Positions 27,291-37,433 of a stretch of 64,000 nt of DNA are shown here, in pieces. Below the pieces are notes generated by a model. The model searched no databases and had not been told where the DNA came from. It saw only the letters and a list, made by a program, of their open reading frames with translations. Position numbers and translations under genes: made by a program. Position 1 is the first letter of the stretch. Every line of letters begins with the position of its first letter. The DNA lies in assembly GCF_001500125.1 (NCBI RefSeq), contig NZ_LQIV01000006.1, forward strand, positions 62,001 to 126,000, written 5' to 3'. This DNA comes from Mycobacterium sp. IS-1742 (GTDB taxonomy: Bacteria; Actinomycetota; Actinomycetes; Mycobacteriales; Mycobacteriaceae).

Positions 27291-29945
27291 ATGGTCCTGT
27301 CTGCCGAGGGTCCCTCCGGACCCGCCGATGTCGACGGCGTGCTCGCCGAATACCGCGCCGCCCGCGCCCAGCAGGCGCTGTTCGACGTGCGGGGCGGCGC
27401 CGGTTCCGGGTACGACGAGTTCGTCGACGCTGCGGGGGATATCAGGCCCGCATGGCGGGAGCTGGCGCAGTGTGTGGTCGAGCGCGGCCGGGGCGGGCTG
27501 GACCGGTTGCGGGCGGTCGTACGCAGCCTGGTCGACAACGACGGCATCACCTACATCCACGTCGACCAGCACGGTGACGCGGGAACCGACGACGACGCGG
27601 TACCCGGTCCGTGGCGCCTCGACGGCCTGCCGCTGGTGATCTCCGCCGAGGACTGGGACCGCCTGGAAACCGGTCTGGTGCAACGCTCGCGGCTGCTCGA
27701 CGCGGTGCTGACCGACCTGTACGGCCCGCAGCGGTCGATCACCAGCGGGGTGCTGCCGCCCCAACTGGTGTTCGGTCACCCCGGGTACCTGCGCGCAGCG
27801 CGCGGCATCGAGATCCCCGGCCGCCGTCAGCTCTTCATGCACGGATGCGACGTCAGCCGCACCGCCGACGGCTCGTTCAGCGTCAACGCCGACTGGACCC
27901 AGGCGCCGTCCGGCGCGGGTTATGCGCTGGCGGACCGTCGCGTGGTGGCCCACGCCGTTCCGGAACTGTACGAACAGCTCGGACCGCGGCCGGCGTCACC
28001 ATGGGCACAGGCGCTGCGCCTGGCGCTGATCGACGCGGCGCCGGAATCCGCGGAGGACCCCGTCGTCGTGGTGCTCAGTCCGGGCATCCACTCCGAGACC
28101 GCGTTCGACCAGGCCTATCTCGCCAGCGTGCTCGGCTTCCCCATGGTGGAGAGCGCCGATCTGGTGGTGCGCGACGGCAAGCTGTGGATGCGTTCGCTCG
28201 GCACCCTCAAACGGGTCGACGTCGTGCTGCGCCGGGTGGACGCGGACTACGCCGACCCGCTCGATCTGCGCGCCGACTCCCGCCTCGGGGTGGTCGGCCT
28301 GGTCGAGGCGCTGCGGCGCGGCACGGTGACGGTGGTCAACACGCTCGGCAGCGGCATCCTGGAGAGCCCCGCGCTGCTGCGGTTCCTGCCCGAACTCGCC
28401 GAGGAACTGCTCGGGGAGACACCGCTGCTGGCCGGCGCGCCGGTCTACTGGGGAGGCATCGACCTGGAACGCTCGCATCTGCTCGCCAATGCCGGGTCGC
28501 TGTTGCTCACCCCGGTCACCGGCGGCGACACCGTCGTCGGGCCCGCGCTGTCGCGACGTCAGCGCGACGACCTGGTCGCGCGGATCGACTCGGCCCCCTG
28601 GCAATGGGTCGGCCGAGAACTGCCGCAGTTCTCCTCGGCGCCCACGCTCCACCGCAGGGGCGGACTGTCGGCGGCCGGGGTGGGCATGCGGTTGTTCACC
28701 GTCGCACAGCGCGGCGGGTACGCGCCGATGGTGGGCGGACTCGGCTATCTCCTGGCGCCGGGCAACTCCGCGTACACGCTGGACAGTGTTGCGGCCAAGG
28801 ACATCTGGATCCGCACCCCGGCCCGCGTGACCGCCGAGCGCGCGGTGCCCGCCGAAGCGGACGTCGTCGCACCCCCGGCGCCGGCCACACCGGGCCGCAC
28901 CTACGAGATCAGCTCCCCGCGCGTGCTGTCGGACCTGTTCTGGCTGGGCCGTTACGCCGAACGGGCCGAGTACACCGCCCGACTGCTCAACGTCACCCGC
29001 GAGCGCTACCACGAATACCGGTACCGACAGGAGATGGACGGCAGCGCCTGCGTCCCGGTGCTGCTGACCGCGATCGGCACGCTCACCGGCACCGACACCG
29101 GTGCAGGCGGGGACCACGCCGAGATGATCGCGATCGCGCCGACCACGCTGTGGGCGGTCACCGCCGACCGGCACCGCGCCGGATCCCTGGCCCAGTCCGT
29201 CGAACGGCTCGGACTGGCGGCCCGGTCGGTGCGCGACCAGATGTCGAACGACACGTGGATGGTGCTCGCGGCCGTCGAACGCGCGGTGCTCCGATCCTCC
29301 TCGGCGCCACCGGAATCGAAGACCGAAGGCGACGCCTACCTGGCGTCGGCGCACAGTGCGACGCTGGCCGGGATGCTGGCACTGTCCGGTGTCGCAGCCG
29401 AGTCGATGATCCGCGACGCCGGCTGGACGATGATGGACATCGGCAAGCGCATCGAGCGCGCCATCGGGCTGACCGCGTTGCTGCGCGCCACACTCGTCGA
29501 GGCGCGCACCCCGGACGCCGAGCAGACGATCACCGAATCGACCCTGGTGGCGTGTGAGTCGTCCGTCATCTACCGCCGCCGGATGCTGGGCACGGTCAGC
29601 GTGGCCGCCGTGGCCGACCTGCTGCTGTTCGATGCGGAGAATCCGCGCTCGCTGGTCTACCAGTTCGACCGGCTGCGGGCGGGGTTGCGCGCACTGCCCG
29701 GATCGTCGGGCTCGTCGCGTCCGGAACGCCTCGTCGACGACCTCATCACCCGGTTGCGCCGCGTCGACCCGGCCGACCTCGAAGACGTCTCGGCCGGTGG
29801 CCGGCGACACGAACTCGCCGAGTTGCTCGACGGCGTGCAGCGCGACCTGCGCGCGCTGTCCAGGGTCATCACCGCGACGCACCTCTCGTTGCCCGGCGGG
29901 ATGCAGCCGCTGTGGGGTCCCGCCGAGCGGCGGCTGGTCCCGTGA
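27291..29945 (+). CDS. Circularly permuted ATP-grasp / alpha-E domain fusion protein
   Basis: The protein has 884 aa from the ATG at 27291; a GTG three bases upstream or an in-frame ATG at 27189 are alternatives. The N-terminal half, up to about residue 490, is the circularly permuted ATP-grasp domain (GITYIHVDQHG, LPPQLVFGHPGYLRAARGI, VNTLGSGILESPALLRFLPE). The C-terminal half is the helical alpha-E domain (LSDLFWLGRYAERAEYTARL, LIRDAGWTMMDIGKRIERAI-like). In many bacteria these are separate genes. With the next two genes it forms a widely conserved set predicted to make or process a peptide-like product. In M. tuberculosis the counterpart is Rv2567. Confidence 0.9.
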   Translation: MVLSAEGPSGPADVDGVLAEYRAARAQQALFDVRGGAGSGYDEFVDAAGDIRPAWRELAQCVVERGRGGLDRLRAVVRSLVDNDGITYIHVDQHGDAGTDDDAVPGPWRLDGLPLVISAEDWDRLETGLVQRSRLLDAVLTDLYGPQRSITSGVLPPQLVFGHPGYLRAARGIEIPGRRQLFMHGCDVSRTADGSFSVNADWTQAPSGAGYALADRRVVAHAVPELYEQLGPRPASPWAQALRLALIDAAPESAEDPVVVVLSPGIHSETAFDQAYLASVLGFPMVESADLVVRDGKLWMRSLGTLKRVDVVLRRVDADYADPLDLRADSRLGVVGLVEALRRGTVTVVNTLGSGILESPALLRFLPELAEELLGETPLLAGAPVYWGGIDLERSHLLANAGSLLLTPVTGGDTVVGPALSRRQRDDLVARIDSAPWQWVGRELPQFSSAPTLHRRGGLSAAGVGMRLFTVAQRGGYAPMVGGLGYLLAPGNSAYTLDSVAAKDIWIRTPARVTAERAVPAEADVVAPPAPATPGRTYEISSPRVLSDLFWLGRYAERAEYTARLLNVTRERYHEYRYRQEMDGSACVPVLLTAIGTLTGTDTGAGGDHAEMIAIAPTTLWAVTADRHRAGSLAQSVERLGLAARSVRDQMSNDTWMVLAAVERAVLRSSSAPPESKTEGDAYLASAHSATLAGMLALSGVAAESMIRDAGWTMMDIGKRIERAIGLTALLRATLVEARTPDAEQTITESTLVACESSVIYRRRMLGTVSVAAVADLLLFDAENPRSLVYQFDRLRAGLRALPGSSGSSRPERLVDDLITRLRRVDPADLEDVSAGGRRHELAELLDGVQRDLRALSRVITATHLSLPGGMQPLWGPAERRLVP

Positions 29946-30859
29946 CCGGCGGCGCCGCGGCCACCCGCGCCTACCGGGTCACCCACCGCACGGTGTACCG
30001 CTACTCCGACGTGGTCACCAACTCCTACGGGCGCGGTTTCCTGACCCCGAGGGATTCGCCGCGCCAGCGCCGCCTGACCCACGAACTGCTGATCGATCCG
30101 GAGGCCGCCGACAGCTCCACCAGCCGCGACACGTACGGCAACCTCAGCTCGTATTTCCATGTCACCGAACGTCATCGGACCTTGAGCGTCATCAGCAGAT
30201 CGCTGGTCGAAGTGGACCCACCACCGGAGAACATCCATGCGGGCGGATCGGCCAGGGCGCCGTGGGAGCTCGCCCGGCCGGTCGGCGCCGACGGCGCACT
30301 GGCCACCGAGTTCACCCTCGACCTGCAGCCACCGGAGATCACCGTGGCCGTACGCGATTACGCCGCAGCGAGTTTCGCACCAGGCCGGCCGTTGATCGAG
30401 GTGTTGGGCGACCTCACCTCGCGAATCCACCGCGACTTCACCTACCGATCGGGGTCCACCACCGTGTCCACCAAGGTCAGCGAGGTTTTGGCGGCGCGCG
30501 AAGGGGTATGCCAGGACTTCGCCCGGCTGGCGATCGCCTGCCTGCGCGCGAACGGTCTGGCCGCCAGCTACGTCTCGGGTTACCTGGCGACCGATCCCCC
30601 TCCCGGAAAGGAACGCATGGTAGGCATCGATGCGACGCATGCCTGGGCTTCGGTGTGGACACCGCAGAACCAGTGGCTCGGACTGGATCCGACCAACGAC
30701 CAGATGGAGGACGAGCGGTACATCGTGGTGGGCATCGGCCGCGACTACGCCGACGTCCCGCCGCTGCGCGGCATCATCTACACCGACTCGGACAGCAGCG
30801 AGATCGAGGTGTCGGTCGACGTGGCGCCCGTCGAGTCCGCCACCGGGGGAGTGCGCTGA
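29942..30859 (+). CDS. Transglutaminase-like cysteine protease family protein
   Basis: The 305-aa protein starts at a GTG overlapping the previous stop (GTGA). An N-terminal beta domain (YRVTHRTVYRYSDVVTNSYG) precedes the transglutaminase-like core. The catalytic Cys lies in AREGVCQDFARLAIACLR near residue 190, His in DATHAWASVW near 232 and Asp in GLDPTND near 250. The family may cleave or form amide bonds. Strict coupling with the ATP-grasp/alpha-E gene and the zinc peptidase gene fits the predicted peptide-ligase/peptidase system, though no substrate is established. Confidence 0.9.
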   Translation: MTGGAAATRAYRVTHRTVYRYSDVVTNSYGRGFLTPRDSPRQRRLTHELLIDPEAADSSTSRDTYGNLSSYFHVTERHRTLSVISRSLVEVDPPPENIHAGGSARAPWELARPVGADGALATEFTLDLQPPEITVAVRDYAAASFAPGRPLIEVLGDLTSRIHRDFTYRSGSTTVSTKVSEVLAAREGVCQDFARLAIACLRANGLAASYVSGYLATDPPPGKERMVGIDATHAWASVWTPQNQWLGLDPTNDQMEDERYIVVGIGRDYADVPPLRGIIYTDSDSSEIEVSVDVAPVESATGGVR

Positions 30860-31935
30860 TGCGGGACTTCAACTGCCCCAACTGCGGTCAGCGGCTGGCT
30901 TTCGAGAACTCGCTGTGCCTCAACTGCGGGAGCGCGCTCGGGTTCTCGCTCGACGACATGGCACTTCTGGTGATCGCACCGCCGAAGGAGAGCGATCACG
31001 CCGGTGCGGTGTCGGCACGGCAGTACCAGTTGTGCGCCAACATGCATCTCGCGGAGTGCAACTGGCTGGTGGAGAGGGGGCCGGTCACCCTGCTGTGCGA
31101 GGCCTGCGCGCTGACCCGCACCCGGCCCAACGACGCCGACGCCAAGGCGCTGGCGGCGTTCGCCGTCGCCGAACGGGCCAAGCGCCGCCTGATCGCCGAA
31201 CTGCGCGAACTCAAACTGCCGATCGTCGGCCGCGACGAGGACCCGGACTACGGGCTGGCCTTCGACCTGCTCTCCAGCGCGGAGGAGAAGGTCTTCACCG
31301 GTCACGCCAACGGGGTCATCACCCTGGACCTCGCCGAAGGCGACGACGTGCACCGCGAACAGCTGCGCGTCGCGATGGACGAACCGTACCGGACCCTGCT
31401 CGGCCACTTCCGCCACGAGATCGGGCACTACTACTTCTACCGCCTGGTCGGCCCGTCACCCACCTACCTCGAGAGGTTCGGTGACCTCTTCGGGGACCCC
31501 GACCTGGATTATCAGGCGGCGCTGGACCGCCACTACAGCGAGGGCGCCCCGGCGGGCTGGGAGGACGATTACGTCTCGTCCTACGCCACCATGCACCCGG
31601 CCGAGGACTGGGCCGAGACCTTCGCCCACTACCTGCACATCCGCGACACGCTCGACACCGCCGCGGCCTTCGGGTTCGCGCCGGCCGGCGCCACCTTCGA
31701 ACGACGGGTGCTCGGCCCCAGCGGATTCGACACCATCATCGAGATGTGGCTGCCGCTGTCGTGGGCGCTGAACATGGTGAACCGGTCGATGGGCCGCGAG
31801 GATCTGTACCCGTTCGTGCTGCCGCCACCGGTGCTCGACAAGATGCGCTTCATCCACAACGTCATCGACGAGGTGACCGCGGACCCGACCAAACTCGCCG
31901 GCTCGGCCGCCTCCCAACAGCACCAGCAGGGCTAG
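30859..31935 (+). CDS. Zinc-ribbon and putative zinc metallopeptidase domain protein
   Basis: The 358-aa protein starts at an ATG sharing one base with the previous stop (TGATG). The N-terminus holds a zinc ribbon (CPNC at residues 6-9, CLNC at 20-23), with further cysteines in QLCANMHLAECNW and LCEACALTRT. HFRHEIGHYYFYRL near residue 184 is a zincin HExxH motif, followed later by EDWAETFAHYLHIRDTLDT. It corresponds to Rv2568c. It is the third gene of the ATP-grasp, transglutaminase and peptidase set. Confidence 0.88.
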   Translation: MRDFNCPNCGQRLAFENSLCLNCGSALGFSLDDMALLVIAPPKESDHAGAVSARQYQLCANMHLAECNWLVERGPVTLLCEACALTRTRPNDADAKALAAFAVAERAKRRLIAELRELKLPIVGRDEDPDYGLAFDLLSSAEEKVFTGHANGVITLDLAEGDDVHREQLRVAMDEPYRTLLGHFRHEIGHYYFYRLVGPSPTYLERFGDLFGDPDLDYQAALDRHYSEGAPAGWEDDYVSSYATMHPAEDWAETFAHYLHIRDTLDTAAAFGFAPAGATFERRVLGPSGFDTIIEMWLPLSWALNMVNRSMGREDLYPFVLPPPVLDKMRFIHNVIDEVTADPTKLAGSAASQQHQQG

Positions 31936-31996
31936 CCGGGCAACACGCGGGGCGGCGTTCGGCCGCCGACCCGGTCGCCGTCCCTACGATCACCCG

Positions 31997-32839
31997 GTGA
32001 CCGATCGCTACGGCCGCGACGTGCTGGCCCGCAACCCCCATGCGCCCAAGCGGGCGCGCTCCACCGAACAGCCCGTGGAACCGGGAATGGTGGTGGAGGA
32101 CGCGCAATCCGGATACGTCGGCGCGGTCGTGCGGGTCGAGTCCGGGCGGGTCGAACTCGAGGACCGCCACGGCAGGGTGCGGGTGTTCCCGCTGGGGCCC
32201 GGATTCCTGCTCGACGGACGTCCGGTCATCCTGACCGCGCCACGCCGTGCGCCCACACCGGCGGCGCGCACCGCCTCGGGTTCGGTCGCGGTGGCCGGTG
32301 CCCGCGCCAAGGTGGCGCTGGCCAGCCGTATCTACGTCGAAGGCCGCCACGACGCCGAACTCGTCGAACAGGTCTGGGGCGACGATCTGCGCATCGAGGG
32401 CGTGGTCGTCGAGCACCTCGGCGGGGTCGACGACCTTGCGGCGATCGTCGACGACTTCCGGCCCGGCCCGGGCCGTCGCCTCGGCGTGCTGGTCGACCAC
32501 CTGGTCACCGGCTCCAAGGAGTCGCGCATCGCCGACGCGGTTCGGCGGGGCGCCCACGGTGCGCACACGCTGGTGGTCGGCCACCCGTACGTCGACATCT
32601 GGCAGGCGGTGAAACCGGCCAGGCTCGGGGTGGCGGCGTGGCCGGCGGTGCCGCGCGGGGTGGACTGGAAGCACGGTCTGTGCGCGGCACTGGGCTGGCC
32701 GCACGAGACCCAGGCCGATATCGCCCGGGCGTGGCAGCGCATCCGCGGCAGCGTCCGGGACTGGACGGACCTGGAGCCCGAGCTCATCGGACGCGTCGAG
32801 GAACTCATCGATTTCGTGACGGCGCCCCCGTCGCCGTGA
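31997..32839 (+). CDS. DUF3097 family protein
   Basis: The 280-aa protein has the layout of the actinobacterial DUF3097 family. A short N-terminal beta-barrel-like part (YVGAVVRVESGRVELEDRHG) leads to a central segment IYVEGRHDAELVEQVWGDDL with the acidic pattern of a TOPRIM-like domain and VVVEHLGGVDDL. A function in nucleic-acid handling is suspected for the family but not shown. It lies 17 bp before rarA and may share its transcript. Confidence 0.8.
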   Translation: MTDRYGRDVLARNPHAPKRARSTEQPVEPGMVVEDAQSGYVGAVVRVESGRVELEDRHGRVRVFPLGPGFLLDGRPVILTAPRRAPTPAARTASGSVAVAGARAKVALASRIYVEGRHDAELVEQVWGDDLRIEGVVVEHLGGVDDLAAIVDDFRPGPGRRLGVLVDHLVTGSKESRIADAVRRGAHGAHTLVVGHPYVDIWQAVKPARLGVAAWPAVPRGVDWKHGLCAALGWPHETQADIARAWQRIRGSVRDWTDLEPELIGRVEELIDFVTAPPSP

Positions 32840-32856
32840 CGTGGTAAGCACGAGAC

Positions 32857-34206
32857 GTGTCCGACTCGCTGTTCGATCTGCCGGCTGACGGACCCGTCGC
32901 GCTGACCGGTTCGACGGCCGGCGCACCGGCGTCCGCGCCGCTGGCGGTCCGGATGCGGCCGGCCGGCCTCGAGGAGGTGGTCGGCCAGGAGCACCTGCTG
33001 AAACCGCATTCGCCGTTGCGCCGCCTGGTCGAGGGTTCCGGTGCCGCGTCGGTGATCCTGTACGGCCCGCCCGGCACCGGGAAGACCACGCTGGCCTCGC
33101 TCATCTCGCACGCGACCGGCCGCCGCTTCGAGGCCCTCTCGGCGTTGTCGGCCGGGGTGAAGGAAGTGCGCGCCGTCATCGAGACCGCACGTCAAGGCGT
33201 CCTGCGGGGGCAGCAGACGGTGTTGTTCATCGACGAGGTGCACCGGTTCTCCAAGACCCAGCAGGACGCGCTGCTGGCCGCGGTCGAGAACCGGGTGGTC
33301 CTGCTCGTGGCGGCGACGACGGAGAACCCGTCCTTCTCGGTGGTGGCGCCGCTGCTGTCGCGCTCGCTGATCCTGCAGTTGCAGCCGTTGACGCCCGACA
33401 GCATCGCCGCGGTGGTCCGCCGCGCGGTCGCCGACCCGCGCGGGCTCGGGGGCAGCGTGGAGGTCAGCGACGAGGCGGTGGACCTGATCGTGCAGCTCTC
33501 GGCCGGCGACGCGCGCCGGGCGCTGACGGCGCTGGAGGTCGCCGCCGAATCCGCCGCGGCGGCCGACGGCCGGGTGTCCGTCGACATCGTCGAACAGTCC
33601 CTGGACAAGGCAGCGGTGCGCTACGACCGGGACGGCGACCAGCACTACGACGTCGTCAGCGCGTTCATCAAATCCGTCCGCGGGTCCGACGTCGACGCGG
33701 CGCTGCACTACCTCGCGCGGATGCTGGTGGCGGGGGAGGACCCCCGGTTCATCGCGCGCCGGCTGATGATCCTCGCCAGCGAGGACATCGGCATGGCCGA
33801 CCCGACCGCGCTGCCCACCGCCGTCGCCGCCGCGCAGACCGTGCAGCTGATCGGGATGCCCGAGGCGCAACTGACGTTGGCGCACGCGACCGTGCACCTC
33901 GCCACCGCCGCGAAGTCCAACGCGGTCACCACGGCGCTCGGGGCGGCGATGAACGATGTGCGCAACGGCAAGGCCGGCCAGGTGCCCGCGCACCTGCGCG
34001 ACGGCCACTACTCGGGTGCGGCCGAGCTCGGTAACGCCGTCGGCTACGTCTACGCCCACGATCACCCGGACGGGGTTGTGCCGCAACAGTATCCGCCGGA
34101 CGAACTGGTGGGTGTGGACTACTACCGGCCCACCGGGCGCGGTGCCGAACGGGAGATCGGCGGCCGTCTCGACCGGTTGCGCGCCATGATCCGCAAGCGC
34201 CGCTGA
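32857..34206 (+). CDS. rarA: Replication-associated recombination protein A (AAA+ ATPase)
   Basis: The 449-aa protein is a clamp-loader-like AAA+ ATPase. Walker A is GPPGTGKTT near residue 69, Walker B is LFIDEVHRF near 123, sensor 1 is [10 protein letters not shown], and the C-terminal tetramerisation region includes [14 protein letters not shown]. RarA (MgsA) acts at stalled replication forks. M. tuberculosis has the same gene as Rv2559c. The start is a GTG ([13 protein letters not shown]), and the N-terminus contains the QxxLF-like SLFDLP segment that may bind the sliding clamp. Confidence 0.94.
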   Translation: MSDSLFDLPADGPVALTGSTAGAPASAPLAVRMRPAGLEEVVGQEHLLKPHSPLRRLVEGSGAASVILYGPPGTGKTTLASLISHATGRRFEALSALSAGVKEVRAVIETARQGVLRGQQTVLFIDEVHRFSKTQQDALLAAVENRVVLLVAATTENPSFSVVAPLLSRSLILQLQPLTPDSIAAVVRRAVADPRGLGGSVEVSDEAVDLIVQLSAGDARRALTALEVAAESAAAADGRVSVDIVEQSLDKAAVRYDRDGDQHYDVVSAFIKSVRGSDVDAALHYLARMLVAGEDPRFIARRLMILASEDIGMADPTALPTAVAAAQTVQLIGMPEAQLTLAHATVHLATAAKSNAVTTALGAAMNDVRNGKAGQVPAHLRDGHYSGAAELGNAVGYVYAHDHPDGVVPQQYPPDELVGVDYYRPTGRGAEREIGGRLDRLRAMIRKRR

Positions 34207-34214
34207 CCCGACCC

Positions 34215-34243
34215 TTGACACCGACGCCGCACGCGCCTACCGT
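34215..34243 (+). promoter_or_regulatory. Probable SigA-type promoter for the ArsR-SRPBCC pair
   Basis: TTGACA at 34215-34220 matches the -35 consensus exactly. A 17-bp spacer leads to TACCGT at 34238-34243 (TAnnnT). The ArsR start codon is 41 bp further on, and the self-complementary TTGATCAA at 34261-34268 lies between them and could be part of an operator. Confidence 0.6.
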
Positions 34244-34283
34244 TGTAATCAACAAAAGCATTGATCAAGGATATGGTTTACCA

Positions 34284-34652
34284 ATGTCGGATGGTGCGAG
34301 CGACGAGCAGTTGGACCGGGCGTTCATGGCGCTCGCCGACCCCGTGCGGCGGGCGATCGTGGCGCGGCTGTCCCGCGGGCCCGCCACCGTCAACGAGCTG
34401 GCCGCACCGTTCGACATCACCAAGCAGGCCGTCTCCAGGCACATCGGGGTGCTCGAGCAGGCGGGGCTGGTCACCCGCACCCGCGACGCGCAGCGGCGCC
34501 CGGTGCATCTGGACGCCGCCGCCCTAGAGCGGCTCACCGGCTGGATCGACCGCTACCGGCTCGACGCCGAACGCAGCTACCGCCGGCTGGACGCCCTGCT
34601 GGCCCAGACGACCGTGACGACAACCGAAACCCCAGAGAAAGGACGACCATGA
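34284..34652 (+). CDS. ArsR family transcriptional regulator
   Basis: The 122-aa winged-helix protein starts MSDGASDEQLDRAFMALADP. The DNA-binding region includes RRAIVARLSRGPATVNELAA, then FDITKQAVSRHIGVLEQAGL. It lacks the metal-binding cysteine signature of metal-sensing ArsR proteins. It belongs to the subgroup paired with an SRPBCC (AHSA1) gene, which overlaps it by 4 bp (ATGA). This two-gene arrangement is common in actinobacteria, with the regulator probably controlling its own operon. Confidence 0.9.
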   Translation: MSDGASDEQLDRAFMALADPVRRAIVARLSRGPATVNELAAPFDITKQAVSRHIGVLEQAGLVTRTRDAQRRPVHLDAAALERLTGWIDRYRLDAERSYRRLDALLAQTTVTTTETPEKGRP

Positions 34653-35119
34653 CCAAGGCACTCGATCTCGTCGCGCCGGTGGACACGCTGGCCATGGACT
34701 ACACCCGCGACTTCGACGCACCCGTCGCCGCGCTGTTCCGCGCACATGCCGAACCCGATCTGGTCACCCAGTGGCTCGGTCCGCACGGCCTCGAGATGTC
34801 CATCGAGCGTTGGGATTTCCGCACCGGCGGCGGCTACCGCTACCTGCATTCGGATGAGAACGGCACGTATGCGTTCAACGGTGTCTTCCACACGGTGCGC
34901 GAGGACCTGGTGATCCAGACCTTCGAGTTCGAGGGCGCGCCCGACATGGTCAACATCGAGTTCCTCTGGTTCGAGGATCTCGGGGACGGGCGCAGCCGGC
35001 TGCGGGGCCGGTCGATCTGCCCGAACACCGAGGCCCGCGATGCGCTGCTGTCCTCGGGGATGGAACGAGGTATGACGGAGGGCTACGAGCGTCTCGACGC
35101 TCTGCTGCCCACGTTGTGA
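34649..35119 (+). CDS. SRPBCC (AHSA1-like) domain protein
   Basis: The 156-aa protein has the AHSA1/polyketide-cyclase pattern: YTRDFDAPVAALFRAHAEPD, VTQWLGPHGLEMSIERWDFR, GGGYRYLHSDENGTYAFNG and a final helix GMERGMTEGYERLDALL. The ligand is unknown. It is coupled to the ArsR gene by a 4-bp overlap and probably represents the response output of that pair. Confidence 0.88.
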   Translation: MTKALDLVAPVDTLAMDYTRDFDAPVAALFRAHAEPDLVTQWLGPHGLEMSIERWDFRTGGGYRYLHSDENGTYAFNGVFHTVREDLVIQTFEFEGAPDMVNIEFLWFEDLGDGRSRLRGRSICPNTEARDALLSSGMERGMTEGYERLDALLPTL

Positions 35120-35162
35120 CGGACACGGCGAACGCCACGGTAGGCCCACGCGCGCCGCGTCG

Positions 35163-37433
35163 ATGAGGGACGATGTCGCCGTGCCCCAGCGAGGCGTATT
35201 GGCCCGCATCGCGGCCGTCTCCATCGCCGCGCCGCGGCGGATCATCGCGGCCGCGATTTTGGCCGCGGTCGCCGCCGCGGTGTTCGGAGTCCCCGTCGCC
35301 GGAAAACTGTCCGCCGGTGGCTTCGAGGATCCCGCCGCCGAATCCTCGCGCGCCGCAGCGTTACTCGCCGAACGGTTCGATCAGGGTGACACCCAGCTGC
35401 TCATCACCGTCACCTCGCCGCGAGGAGCGACCACCGATCCGGCCCGCGCCGTCGGCACCGACATCGTCGACACCCTGCGCCGCTCACCGCACGTCGTATC
35501 GGTGACGTCGGCCTGGACGGAGACGGGCCCCGCCGCCGAGAGACTGCTCAGCGAGGACGGTGACACCGGGCTGGTGGTCGCCGGCGTCACCGGCGGGGAC
35601 GAGGCCGCCCGCACCGCCGAGGAACTCGTCCAGACCGTCGGGGGCGACCGCAGCACACGCGACGGGGTGACGGTTCGGGCCGGGGGCGTCGCGATGGTCG
35701 ACGGCCAGATCACCGCCCAGACCGAGCGAGACCTGTTGCTGATGGAGTCGATCGCGATCCCCTTCAGCTTCCTCGTCCTGGTCTGGGTGTTCGGCGGGCT
35801 GCTGGCGGCCGCGGTGCCGGTGGCCGTGGGGCTGATCGCCATCGTCGGCTCGCTCGCCGTGCTGCACGTCATCACGTTCGTCACCGACGTGTCGATCTTC
35901 GCCCTGAATCTCTGCATGGCGATGGGCCTGGCGCTCGCCATCGACTACACCCTTCTCATGGTCAGCCGCTACCGCGACGAACTGGAGGCCGGCCACGAGC
36001 GCGACGCCGCGCTGACCCGGATGATGCTCAGCGCCGGCCGCACGGTGGTGTTCTCCGCGACGACGGTGGCGCTGCCGATGCTGACGATGGTGCTGTTCCC
36101 GATGTACTTCCTCAAGTCGTTCGCCTACGCCGGGGTGGCGACGGTGGTGTTCGCGGCCGTGGCCGCCCTGGTGCTCACCCCGGCCGCGATCGCCGTGCTC
36201 GGTGACCGGATCGATGCGCTGGACGTGCGGCGGTTCGGCCGGCGCCTACTGGGCCGTCCCGAACCCGCCCGCAAACCCGTTCAGCGCCAATTCTGGTACC
36301 GCAGCACGACTTTCGTCATGCACCGGGCTGTGCCGATCGGGTTGGCCGGCATCGCGGTGCTGGCCGTGCTCGGTCTCCCGTTCCTGGGGGTGCGGTGGGG
36401 GCTTCCCGACGATCGCGTGCTGCCGCAGTCGGCCTCCGCGCACGAGGTCGGTGACCAGTTGCGCACCGAGTTCGCGGCGGATCCGGCGACCGCTGTCACC
36501 GTGGTGATCCCCGACGCGCGTGAGGTGACCGAATCCGCGCTGAGCCGCTACGCCACCGACCTGTCGCGCGTCGAGGACGTGTCATCGGTGTCGGCGCCCA
36601 CGGGCACCTACGTCGCCGGAAGGCGGGTCGGACCCCCGTCGGCGGCGACCGGGATGCACGACGGCAGCGCGTTCCTCACCGTCTCCACCGACGCGCCGCT
36701 GTTCTCGGATCGGTCGACCGCACAACTCGACCGGTTGCATCGGCTCCCCGGGCCCGCCGGACGCCCCGTCGAACTGGCCGGTGTGGCCCCGAGCAACCGC
36801 GACAGCGTCGCCGCGATCACGTCGCGCCTCCCGCTGGTGCTCGGGCTCATCGCGGCGTCGACGTTCTGCCTGCTCTTCCTGCTGACCGCGAGCGTGGTGC
36901 TGCCGCTGAAGGCGTTGCTGCTCAACGTGCTGTCGCTGAGCGCGGCCTTCGGCGCCATGGTCTGGATCTTCCAGGAGGGTCACCTCGGCGGGTTGGGCAC
37001 CACCCCCACCGGGACGCTCGTGGCCAACATCCCCGTGCTGCTGTTCTGCATCGCGTTCGGGTTGTCGATGGACTACGAGGTGTTCCTGATGTCGCGGATC
37101 CGCGAGTTCTGGCTGGCGTCGGCACGCACCGCGGCCGACGTGACCGAGAGCGTCGCGCTCGGGTTGGCGCGGACCGGACGTGTCGTCACCGCGGCCGCAC
37201 TCGTGATGTCGATCAGCTTCGCGGCGCTGATCGCGGCGAACGTGTCGTTCATGCGGATGTTCGGGCTGGGACTGAGCCTCGCAGTACTGGCCGACGCCAC
37301 GCTCGTGCGGATGGTGCTGGTGCCGGCGTTCATGAGGGTGCTCGGGCGGTGGAACTGGTGGTCGCCGAAAGCCCTGCTGCGCCTGCACCGCCGGATCGGG
37401 CTCAGTGAGAGCCGGGTTCCGGATCCGGTGTGA
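35163..37433 (+). CDS. MMPL/RND family membrane transporter
   Basis: This 756-aa protein has the RND layout in duplicate. One transmembrane helix near residue 25 is followed by a periplasmic domain and five helices (from ESIAIPFSFLVLVWVFGGLL), then the same order repeats in the second half (from LPLVLGLIAASTFCLLFLLT). ALAIDYTLLMVSRYRDELE and FGLSMDYEVFLMSRIREF carry the paired Asp-Tyr residues used for proton relay in MMPL proteins. These export lipids or drugs across the inner membrane. No lipid-synthesis gene is adjacent, so the cargo is unknown. Confidence 0.93.
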   Translation: MRDDVAVPQRGVLARIAAVSIAAPRRIIAAAILAAVAAAVFGVPVAGKLSAGGFEDPAAESSRAAALLAERFDQGDTQLLITVTSPRGATTDPARAVGTDIVDTLRRSPHVVSVTSAWTETGPAAERLLSEDGDTGLVVAGVTGGDEAARTAEELVQTVGGDRSTRDGVTVRAGGVAMVDGQITAQTERDLLLMESIAIPFSFLVLVWVFGGLLAAAVPVAVGLIAIVGSLAVLHVITFVTDVSIFALNLCMAMGLALAIDYTLLMVSRYRDELEAGHERDAALTRMMLSAGRTVVFSATTVALPMLTMVLFPMYFLKSFAYAGVATVVFAAVAALVLTPAAIAVLGDRIDALDVRRFGRRLLGRPEPARKPVQRQFWYRSTTFVMHRAVPIGLAGIAVLAVLGLPFLGVRWGLPDDRVLPQSASAHEVGDQLRTEFAADPATAVTVVIPDAREVTESALSRYATDLSRVEDVSSVSAPTGTYVAGRRVGPPSAATGMHDGSAFLTVSTDAPLFSDRSTAQLDRLHRLPGPAGRPVELAGVAPSNRDSVAAITSRLPLVLGLIAASTFCLLFLLTASVVLPLKALLLNVLSLSAAFGAMVWIFQEGHLGGLGTTPTGTLVANIPVLLFCIAFGLSMDYEVFLMSRIREFWLASARTAADVTESVALGLARTGRVVTAAALVMSISFAALIAANVSFMRMFGLGLSLAVLADATLVRMVLVPAFMRVLGRWNWWSPKALLRLHRRIGLSESRVPDPV

